Assembly: GCA_021292105.1 (NCBI GenBank)
Contig: CM037872.1
Coordinates: 14,472,791-14,536,790, forward strand
DNA: 64,000 bases
Reading direction: 5' to 3'
DNA from: Anadara kagoshimensis
Lineage: Eukaryota > Mollusca > Bivalvia > Arcoida > Arcidae
The position numbers were made by a program, and so were the translations under genes. Below, piece by piece: positions 12,001-24,000 of this stretch; the first letter of the stretch is position 1, and each line of letters begins with the position of its first letter. Under the pieces are notes generated by a model. The model was not told where the DNA came from. It searched no databases and saw nothing but the letters and a program-made list of their open reading frames with translations.

Positions 12001-15000
12001 ACAAATACAGCTATTGCTTATGAACAGCATGGATTTTTTGAACAGGCACAGACAGCATATGAACAGGTAATGTTTTCTTCTTAAATGATAAATTGTAAGA
12101 ACTTCATTATAATATAAAACTATCTGTGGCACAAATTGTATATACTGTCTAAATCTTACAATTGCTTTATCATTTTAATCAGAATTTAATATACAAAACA
12201 AAAATCTATAAATGATAGAATGGTCCATGAATATGTTTTTTTGCTGAAACCTCACATTGAGATCATATTCTTGAATGAATTAATATTGATATGTTTTTGT
12301 ATCAAAATACATGTAGTTTGTTTTGTTTGTTGTAGTGTCTTTTATTTAAAAAATCTTTCTGTTTGATTATTGTCACCCTCTTACAAGGAAATCATACTTT
12401 CATTATTTTATATTGAGGACTTGAATTCAAGGTACTAAATGGAAACTGGAGTGCCCTGGGAAAAAACACTGACCTTTAGCACGCAAACTTTCTCACATTA
12501 GAATCTGCCAAAATGGAATACGAACCTAGACCTTGAGAGGCACTGTGGTCTGTCAGGGTGCACTAGACCTTGAGAGGCACTGTGGTTTGTCAGGGTGCAC
12601 TAGACGTTGAGAGGCACTGTGGTCTGTCAGGGTGCACTAGACCTTGAGAGGCACTGTGGTTTGTCAGGGTGCACTAGACGTTGAGAGGCACTGTGGTCTG
12701 TCAGGGTGCACTAGACGTTGAGAGGCACTGTGGTCTGTCAGGGTGCACTTTACACAACTTGGCCATTGAGACTTCTCATTTATGAAGGAAATAAATGTAC
12801 CAATGTTCTAATTTATTTATTTTAGGCAATGACAAAAGCCAGACAGGATCATAATTCAGGACCAGCATCGCCATCAGTTTTACCAGAGTATAGATCATGG
12901 GAAGAACATTGGATTAGGTATGTAAATCATGTATCTCCCAAGCAGAATGAATTAACAAATATGGTGAATGTTAGAATTCCCAGATCGCTTTAACAAATAT
13001 GGTGAATGTTAGAATTCCCAGATTGCTTTAATAAATATGGTGAATGTTAGATTTTCCAGAATGCATTAACAATACATTTAAAGTGAATGTTAAATTTCAT
13101 AGAATGCATTATCAAATATGGTAAATGTTACTGTAGGAACCACTGTGAGTGTGACATTGAAATACTCTTTATATCCATAGAAAATCAAATAAATTTGAAT
13201 AAATTTGATATTTTTCACTTACTTGTACCTAGTCATAACAGGAAATATGTATGCGCATCCGCGATTGTCATAAAGTATGTCTGTAGAAAGGAAAATGTTG
13301 GCGGTATGGGGATTTTACACATGCGAAAATGACGATGTTTACACCGGAAGTGATGTCCTTGGTGACGTTATACGTCATATGTGCAATGGAATCCGCCATT
13401 TGCCTGGTTTTTCAACATGTTAAACCCCCATAGCACCAACGTTTTACCCTATGCAGATATATTTTGGGCTTCATGTCCATAGAAAATCAAATAAATTTGA
13501 ATAAATATCAGTATTTTTCACTTACTTGTACCTAGTCGTAACAGGAAATCTGTATACCCATCCGCGATAAGCCCAAAATATATCTGCATAGGGTAAAACG
13601 TTGGTGCTATGGGGGTTTAACATGTTGAAAAACCAGGCAAATGGCGGATTCCATTGCTCATATGACGTATAACGTCACCAAGGACATCACTTCTGGTGTA
13701 AACATCGTCATTTTCGCATGTGTAAAATCCCCATACCGCCAACATTTTCCTTTCTACAGACATACTTTATGACAATCACGGATGCCCATACAGATTTCCT
13801 GTTATGACTAGGTACAAGTAAGTGAAAAATACTGATATTTATTCAAATTTATTTGATTTTCTATGGATATGAAGGGTATTTCACTGTCACAGAGTGGTTC
13901 CTACAGTAGATTTCCCAGAATACAGTAACAAATATGGTGAATGTTAGATTTCCCAGAATGTATTTACAAATATGGTGAATGTAAGGGTTCTGAAACAGAC
14001 AAACTATCATTATGAATTAATTTTGACCATTACCGTATTAGATTTGTGTTATAACTTTGACAGATATTAAATATTTGTCTTGCCACAAAGGCTGCTAACA
14101 GTGGATGAAGAAAATTTTAATGACGGTGTTCACACAAGAAATTGCACATGAAACTGACAGATAGTCATATATGTAGTGATAGAAGTATCCTGTTTTTATT
14201 GATTTTAAATATATGTACAACATTTATTATAAAGAAAGGTCTTTTGTAATTTGTGGAAGAAAACAAGGCTGCATATTCAAATACATTTACTCATCATTTT
14301 TTGTGTTTTTATAGATGTTCTAAAGAGCTGAATCAGTGGGATTTACTACTGGAATATGCAAACTCAAAAGGTAACACCAATCCCCACCTGGTGTTAGAGA
14401 GTGCATGGAGAGTTCCTAACTGGGCACTAATGAAGGACGCTTTGTCTCAGGTAAATATACATTATAACACCAATCCACACCTGGTGTTAGAGAGTGTGTG
14501 GAGAGTTTTTAACAAGAAGAAGAAACACTATTGTATAAGGATATCACTCAGAACAAGCTTAATTACTTAAATGGTCCTATTATTGTTTGTCCAATTATAA
14601 TCTGTATACAGGTATCTTAACATAAAATTGAATTCAAAAGTATTTTCAAACAGCAACTTGAGTTTTATGTTAATGTTTAGTATAAACACACTATAAGGTT
14701 GGTAATTCTAAGACGTGTGGTTACATGTGATTAGTAGTAATACTTGTCTGTTTTGTTTATTTTAGGTGGAGTTAAGTTGTCCAAAAGAAATGGCTTGGAA
14801 GGTCAACTTATACAGGGGTTACATTGCCATCTGTCACCCAGAAGACCACCATCTTAATATGGTTACCATGGTAAAATTCTATTTTCTATCAAAATGTGTT
14901 AGATAGTCTTTCGTTTTGCATATAGACTAATTTGATGTCAGTTTCTGTGACCATCCTGTGAAAATTAATTAAATTTAGGACATATAATTATCTCATACAG

Positions 15001-18000
15001 GAACCTTAGCCTCCTGTTTTGTGTTGCTGTATACGGTGATGGATTATCTGCCCCTATCATTATCAACTACACCTTTACATGTATCTCTCATCTGCTGTAG
15101 AAGGTATGAAGGTTCTAGTGTAAGTTCCATATAGCTGGTTGATATAGCAAACCAGCTGACATATGGTCAGTTACACACTAGTTACAGTATTAAGTAACCA
15201 TGGTTTCATATCTGGGTACAAAACAAACTATTTCAGACTAAACTTGCTAACTTTTTTCTGTGGGCATATGTATAATTGTGACATTGCCAAATTGGACTCG
15301 GTTGATCTAGCTTTTCAAACCTTTTCAATAACTAATGAAGAGGCCATGGTGGCCTAATGGATAAGACATCAGTCTACAAATTCAGGGTCTTTCTCCGCTG
15401 TGAGTTTGAGTCCCGTGTGGGAAAGTGAATTTTCCTTGCCGTTGGCCTTTACATGTTCATTCACCTGGTGTCAGTATAATGTGACTGGGGAGTGGTATGC
15501 TTGTCTGTGGTGTACTTACACAGTGAACTGGCACCTTAAAGTTGCCCTGAGTGCGCACTGGTACAAGGCAGATCATACAACACACTCTCACTTCACATGC
15601 TTACATGAAATTGTTCATAGATTAATCCATAGAGATTAATAAAATAGTTCTCATGGCAAATAGCTGAAAAATTGCTGATTGGACATTAAGCAACATTCAA
15701 TAGCAACAATTATATCTAATGAATTAGTTTAAAACTGGTATAATATGTAATTTATATACTTAAGTTTTTATATTTCATGTCATACATATTTGTGTGTATG
15801 TAGATAGAGAGAATGGTAGAAGTATCCAGTAACTTAGCTATCAAAGAATGGCGTAGACTACCTAGTATTGTATCCCATATACATGTACCATTACTTCAGG
15901 TATACATTATTTAATTCTCCTTTGTTTCACGTTTTTTGATTGATCAAATCATTTTTGTTAATTTTGCATTAAAGGATTGGCTCTCATTCACACGATTTTA
16001 TTATGAAGGATTCACAGAAACATTTGAATTCCTATACAAAAGCAATAATGATTAATTTTACTTGCTTCAGCAGTGTTAATTCTAATAATTGAATTACAAG
16101 AAAGGAAAAAAAATTGTTATGGAAATATGAAAAAAATTAGACATTTTGCACATGTAACATAATTGGTCTTTATCATAGGCTGCTCAGCAGATAATGGAGT
16201 TACAGGAAGCTGCTCAGATTAACCAGGGGCTACAACCAGCTAACATAACACGTAGTACCAGTCTACATGACATGAAGGCCATAGTTAAAACATGGAGGTA
16301 TGAACTAGAGATTTTTTTCTCTGTATTAAACACATCTGTAATGTCGTAAATATCATATTATGCTTCAAACAGTAAAAGAGATAGAGAGAGAGAGAGAGAG
16401 GGGGGGGAATGGAAAAATTAGAGATGCCCGAGTTATTTTTTTTAAATAAAGAGCAGCAAATTCTGCACTTTATAATAAAGTTCAACTTTACAGAAAATTT
16501 TGATATCCATGGTCAGAATGACAAGAATCAACTGTATTTTGTTTTTCAGAAATCGTCTGCCTATGATATCAGATGATTTATCACACTGGAGTGACATATT
16601 TACATGGAGACAGCACCATTATCAGTTTATTGTCAACCATTATGATTCTCACGCACAACAAGATCCAGTAAGTGTTTGTTCCCTATCTTCTTTATTTCAT
16701 TACTATTCAGTACATATTTTGTATCACCTCAACTAGTTGGTAGTTTGGGTTGAGGTTACGTTTTTGACCCTTTCTGAACCCCCATTGAAATTGGACAATC
16801 ACTACTTTTGCCAACCTCTAAGCTATAAACATTTAGGATTTAATTCATATGATTTTTAGCTCACCTGACCGAAGGTCATGTAAGCTTATGGCATAGCGCA
16901 GCGTGTGTATGTGCGTGCGTGCGTGTGTGCGTGTGTGCGTGCGTCGTTAACACCTATTTTCGACTTCTCCTCTGAAACTACTGGACAGTTTTTAATGAAA
17001 CTTTGTCAGAAGTATATATGGGCCGGTGCAATTCTGATTTGTTCGTGGCGTTGCTATGGCTACCATAACTAGGTCAAGGTGACCTAGGGGTGCAAAAATC
17101 TTAAAAAATCTTCTTCTCCGAAAGTACTGTTTGGAGAAAAAATCTGATGTGATATTTGGCTTCTCTAGGGTCTTAAGCCTATAGTTTGTTCATTTTGTGA
17201 AATTCAGATAAAAAATAGGTTACGCGTTTTTGCGTTTAATTTTGGAAAAAATCGTAAAATAGCTTCAAATTGTTATAACTTGACTATTTGATCAGATAAT
17301 GACATGGGGTTTTCAGTTTTGACATCTTCTTGTTAGTATCTTCAAAATGAGGTCAAGGTCAATTGTGAAGGTCGTGACCTATTTTTATTTACCTCTGATT
17401 ATAATTATTATCTCGAAAACTATAAACTTTTTGTATAGGCATGTATATTAGAATGTTGAAGGTATCGATACAACGATCATTTTGATGTATAGAAAAAGGT
17501 CATGGGTTCAAAGGTCAAGGTCACAGATGCAAAACAATACTGAAATGGTTAATTATCTTGAAAACTATAAACTTTTTGTATAGGCATGTATATTAGAATG
17601 TTGTAGGTATTGATACAACAATTATTTTGATATATAGAAAAAGGCCATGGGTCCAAAGGTCAAGGTCACAGATGTGAAACAATACCGAAACGGTTAATTA
17701 TCTTGAAAACTATAAACTTTTTGTATAAGCTTTTATATTAGAATGTTGTAGGTATTGACACAACAATCATTTTGATGTATCGAAAAAGGTCATGGGTTCA
17801 AAGGTCAAGGTCACAGATGCAAAACAATACCGAAATGGTTAATTATCTCGAAAACTATAAACTTTTTGTATAAGCATGTATATTAGAATGTTGTAGGTAT
17901 CGATACAACGATCATTTTGATGTATAGAAAAGGTCATGGGTTCAAAGGTCAAGGTCACAGATGCGAAACAATACCGAAATGGTTAATTATCTCGAAAACT

Positions 18001-21000
18001 ATAAACTTTTTGTATAGGCATGTATATTAGAATGTTGTAGGTATCGATACAACGATCATTTTGATGTATAGAAAAAGGTCATGGGTTCAAAGGTCACGGT
18101 CACAGATGTGAAACAATACTGAAATGGTTAATTATCTTGAAAACTATTAACTTTTTGTATAGGCATGTATATTAGAATGTTGTAGGTATTGATACAATGG
18201 TTATCATGATGTAAAGAAAAAAGTCATTGGGGTTTAGTATTTATGTTTTCTTTAAATCTATCAGCTAGCCATTAGTTATCAGGTGAGCGTATCAGGCCCA
18301 TGGGCCTCTTGTTTCATTGTGACCTAGAAAAGACCAGAACTGACTATCTTTATATCAGTGGAAGACTCTCAGCTGTGGCAATAATACTCCACCCTACTCT
18401 ACCAATTTTATAAAGCTGGCTGACCTCGACCATCATTAAAGTTCACAGTGGCCTGAAAAAAATCATAAAACCTTTAGATATCTTCTTGTCATGAATTAGT
18501 AGCATGTTTGTATAAAGCTTTAGCTGGTTGATCTTGACCAGTGGCTGATCTTGACCAGTGGCTGATCTTGACCAGTGGCTGATCTTGACCAGGGTTGATC
18601 TTGACCAGTGGTTGATCTTGACCAGTGGCTGATCTTGACCAGTGGCTGATCTTGACCAGGGTTGATCTTGACCAGTGGCTGATCTTGACCAGTGGCTGAT
18701 CTTGACCAGGGTTGATCTTGACTAGTGGTTGACCTTGACCAGGGTTGACCTTGACCAGTGGCTGATCTTGACCAGGGTTGATCTTGACCAGTGGCTGATC
18801 TTGACCAGGCTTGATCTTGACCAGTGGCTGATCTTGACCAGTGGATGATCTTGACCAGTGGCTGATCTTGACCAGGCTTGATCTTGACCAGTGGCTGATC
18901 TTGACCAGGGTTGATCTTGACCAGTGGATGATCTTGACCAGTGGATGATCTTGACCAGTGGCTGATCTTGACCAGGATTGATCTTGGCCAGTGGCTGATC
19001 TTGACCAGGGTTGATCTTGACCAGTGGCTGATCTTGACCAGGGTTGATCTTGACCAGTGGCTGATCTTGACCAGGCTTGATCTTGACCAGTGGCTGATCT
19101 TGACCAGGGTTGATCTTGACCAGTGGCTGATCTTGACCAGGCTTGATCTTGACCAGTGGCTGATCTTGACCAGGGTTGATCTTAACCAGTGGCTGATCTT
19201 GACCAGTGGATGATCTTGACCAATGGCTGATCTTGACCAATGCTGTATGTGACAGTGGCTTGAAAAGTGTAACATCTTTTAACTTTAACTTCAATATGTT
19301 TAGAAGCTTATAGTTTCATTTGTAACATTGTCACAAAAATCTCACCTGTAAAGCTGGTTGATATTCTTAAATGATTTTATAATTCTGATATTCACAGATG
19401 AGCTTTTTAAGGCCCACAGACTTCTTGTTTCTCCTTCTTTTATCTTCTGTTACAGTTACAAAACATTGGATCTATATTGTATATATACACTAATCATGTA
19501 ACGGAAACCACAATATAGTACATTGATTTATGTTACAGCAAAACAGTAACCATTCTATGTTAGGTGTTCATGCCTCTGCCCAGGCCATTATACACTTTGG
19601 AAAGATAGCAAGGAAACATAATTTGACAGGGGTATGTCTGGATTCACTTAGCAGGTATGTACACAAACATAATCTGACACAGGGGTATGTCTGGATTCAC
19701 TTAGCAGGTATGTACACAAACATAATCTGACAGGGGTATGTCTGGATTCACTTAGCAGGTATGTACACAAACATAATTTGACAGGGGTATGTCTGGATTC
19801 ACTTAGCAGGTATGTACACAAACATAATCTGACACAGGAGTATGTCTGGATTCACTTAGCAGGTATGTACACAAACATAATCTGACAGGGGTATGTCTGG
19901 ATTTACTTAGCAGGTATGTACACAAACATAATCTGACAGGGGTATGTCTGGATTTACGTAGCAGGTATGTACACAAACATAATCTGACAGGGGTATGTCT
20001 GGATTCACTTAGCAGGTATGTACACAAACATAATCTGACAGGGGTATGTCTGGATTTACTTAGCAGGTATGTACACAAACATAATCTGACAGGGGTATGT
20101 CTGGATTCACTTAGCAGGTATGTACACAAACATAATCTGACAGGGGTATGTCTGGATTCACTTAGCAGGTATGTACACAAACATAATCTAACAGGGGTAT
20201 GTCTGGATTCACTTAGCAGGTATGTACACAAACATAATCTAACAGGGGTATGTCTGGATTCACTTAGCAGGTATGTACACAAACATAATCTGACAGAGGT
20301 ATGTCTGGATTCATTTAGCAGGTATGTACACAAACATAATCTGACAGGGGTATGTCTGGATTCACTTAGCAGGTATGTACACAAACATAATCTGACAGGG
20401 ATATGTCTTGATTCACTTAGCAGGTATGTACACAAACATAATCTAACAGGGGTATGTCTGGATTCACTTAGCAGGTATGTACACAAACATAATCTAACAG
20501 GGGTATGTCTGGATTCACTTAGCAGGTATATACACAAACATAATCTGACAGAGGTATGTCTGGATTCACTTAGCAGGTATGTACACAAACATAATCTGAC
20601 AGGGGTATGTCTGGATTCACTTAGCAGGTATGTACACAAACATAATCTGACAGGGGTATGTCTGGATTCACTTAGCAGGTATGTACACAAACATAATCTG
20701 ACAGGGGTATGTCTGGATTCACTTAGCAGGTATGTACACAAACATAATCTAACAGGGGTATGTCTGGATTCACTTAGCAGGTATGTACACAAACATAATC
20801 TGACACAGGGGTAGTTTGTCTGGATTCACTTAGCAGGTATGTACACAAACATAATCTAACAGGGGTATGTCTGGATTCACTTAGCAGGTATGTACACAAA
20901 CATAATCTGACAGGGGTATGTCTGGATTCACTTAGCAGGTATGTACACAAACATAATCTGACAGGGGTATGTCTGGATTCACTTAGCAGGTATGTACACA

Positions 21001-24000
21001 AACATAATCTGACAGGGATATGTCTGGATTCACTTAGCAGGTATGTACACAAACATAATCTGACAGGGGTATGTCTGGATTCACTTAGCAGGTATGTACA
21101 CAAACATAATCTAACAGGGGTATGCCTGGATTCACTTAGCAGGTATGTACACAAACATAATCTGACAGGGATATGTCTGGATTCACTTAGCAGGTATGTA
21201 CACAAACATAATCTGACAGGGGTAGTATGTTTGGATTCACTTAGCAGGTATGTACACAAACATAATCTAACAGGGGTATGTCTGGATTCACTTAGCAGGT
21301 ATGTACACAAACATGATCTGACAGGGGTATGTCTGGATTCACTTAGCAGGTATGTACACAAACATAATCTGACACAGGGGTAGTATGTCTGGATTCACTT
21401 AGCAGGTATGTACACAAACATAATCTGACACAGGGGTATGTCTGGATTCACTTAGCAGGCATATACACAAACATAATCTGACACAGGGGTATGTCTGGAT
21501 TCACTTAGCAGGTATGTACACAAACATGATCTGACAGGGGTATGTCTGGATTCACTTAGCAGGTATGTACACAAACATAATCTGACACAGGGGTAGTATG
21601 TCTGGATTCACTTAGCAGGTATGTAGACAAACATAATCTAACAGGGGTATGTCTGGATTCACTTAGCAGGTATGTACACAAACATAATCTGACAGAGGTA
21701 TGTCTGGATTCACTTAGCAGGTATGTACACAAACATAATCTGACAGGGATATGTCTGGATTCACTTAGCAGGTATGTACACAAGTTTTTGAGTGTCCAAG
21801 ATATCATGAAAACTAGACTTGTGTTGAAAGGAGTCCAGTCTTTTGCCAAGTCAATATTCTGTGTGACACTATAATAATTATATGAACTGGGAGAACAGCA
21901 ACAATTAATATTTTCCTCAGAGTCTTGCAGTTGTGCCCAGCTTGGAATTGAATGCTTGACCTTTGAATCTACATTCCATGCAGTGTATACTATTGCAGTT
22001 TTTGATGTCTGTATAATTTCATTGTACATCCTCTGTAGTGCTCATGTCTGTATAATTTCATTGTACATCCTCTGTAGTGCTCATGTCTGTATAATTTCAT
22101 TGTACATCCTCTGTAGTGCTCATGTCTGTATAATTTCATTGTACATCCTCTGTAGTGCTCATGTCTGTATAATTTCATTGTACATCCTCTGTAGTGCTCA
22201 TGTCTGTATAATTTCATTGTACATCCTCTGTAGTGCTCATGTCTGTATAATTTCATTGTACATCCTCTGTAGTGCTCACTGTTCTTTTTAGAACCTAGTT
22301 ATCATTATCATTTATCAATGATTATCTCTTCCTTTTGATTGATATATTTTTATAATCTTGTTTTTTAGAATCCATACAATCCCGAGTGTTCCTATTGTTG
22401 ATTGTTTCCAGAAGATCAGACAACAGGTCAAGTGTTATTTACAGATGTCTGGTGCTCTAGGTAAAAGTGAACTTAGTGAGGTAAGGATCATAAGTTTCGT
22501 TGTACATTTCAGAAAAATGACAACTGAAACAGCTTTGTTCTCACAACTTAAAACACAACATTTAATGTTTGACAAAACTGCCAAAACCTTTAAGCAGTTT
22601 GCAGATGATTTATTACACACAAAAGGTTCACTGTCTTTAATTGTTCAGGAGCTAATGTAAGGAAACCTACATCATTATAGTTTTGTTTTTCTGTGACTGA
22701 ACTGCATGAATAAAGTGTTATTGTTTTCTGTAACTTTGGTAATGCTTTTGTTCTTATACTTAATACAGATTTTATATTTGGTAAGACTTTTCTGTTACAG
22801 CTCTAAAATATTTGATGTGTATGTCAATAATGGTGGCTTGGCAATTTTAAAGATGTCATTGTTTGTATACATATAGTTCAATTGACAAAATCAAGAATGA
22901 TTTCAACACAACTTTTAATAATTTTAATGTTCATACAATATTCACATTACACATACAGTTTCTTAATTGTAATTTGTGCAGGGTTTGGAGGTGATTGAGT
23001 CCACTAACTTGAAATACTTCACTAAGGAAATGACAGCAGAATTTTATGCATTAAAAGGAATGTTTTTGGCTCAGATTGGACGGTCAGATGATGCCAATAA
23101 GGCTTTCTCAGCTGCAGTACAGATGCATGACACACTGGTAAAAGCATGGGCATTATGGGGTGACTACCTGGAAACTGTGTTTACAAGAGAAAAGTAAGTT
23201 TTTAGCTCACCTATTTGTGCTCAAGTGAGCTATTTTGATCTGTCTTTGTCCCTCGTCTGCTGTCTATCAACTTTTCATTCTTAATACTCTAGAGGCCACA
23301 GTTTTACTTCAATCTTCATTAAACTTGTCCAGAATGATCTTCATGACAAAAGCTGGGTCAAGTGTGTATATCGGTTATGTTAAATCAATAAGTAGGTCAC
23401 TAGGTCAAATCATAGAAAAACCTTGTTAACACTAAAGAAACCATTTTATTGAAGAACTCTGTTAGTCCTCTATTCATTACATTATTTGAACAATGTGTAG
23501 AATTCAATTTATTCTTAAGTGAGCACCACGGGCTTCATGGCCCTCGTGTTTAATAGTTCCATTCTTTAGATATTTGTTTTTAGTACAAAAAATCATTAGG
23601 AGTAGATTGTATATTGAACATTTTGATTGAGTGACTGTTGTTATGTACATATGTCTTATGTGAGGTGATATAGGTTAATCAGTTTAACACAGGATTATGA
23701 GTGAGTGTGAGATCATACAGATTATAGAAGTGGTAAGCATGGTAAGTGTATTGTGACATTTTATTCTTCTATTTTTCAGACAAATGCACTTGGGTGTATC
23801 TGCCATTACATGTTTCCTCCATGCTTGCCGACATCAAAACGAGAGTAAATCTAGGAAATATCTAGCCAAAGTATTATGGTTACTGACATATGATGATGAT
23901 AAGTCAACTTTAGCGGAGGCTGTAGATAAATACTGTGTAGGTGTGCCTCCAATACAGTGGTTACCATGGTAAGTATAGCCAAGTTTTTAATTTATTGATC

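Noticed and set aside
15340..15420. tRNA gene candidates at 15340, 35776, 39299, 42763 and 46279
   Set aside because: A and B boxes are present, but acceptor stems and anticodon arms do not form, and the sequences continue into shared SINE bodies.
18520..19294. Open frames of 190-251 codons on the minus strand and 90 on the plus strand
   Set aside because: They come from a 16/17 bp minisatellite with no stops; Ser/Gln/Asp/Trp periodic translation, no splice or start context.
19803..22029. Very long minus-strand open frames repeating LCLCTYLLSESRHTPVR
   Set aside because: They are the reverse reading of the exon e19 boundary array; the 51 bp unit simply lacks stops in that frame. The plus strand holds the real exon.
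21956..22291. 111-codon frame with CIISLYILCSAHV repeats
   Set aside because: Seven copies of a 39 bp intronic minisatellite; not in phase with exon e20 and without an acceptor.
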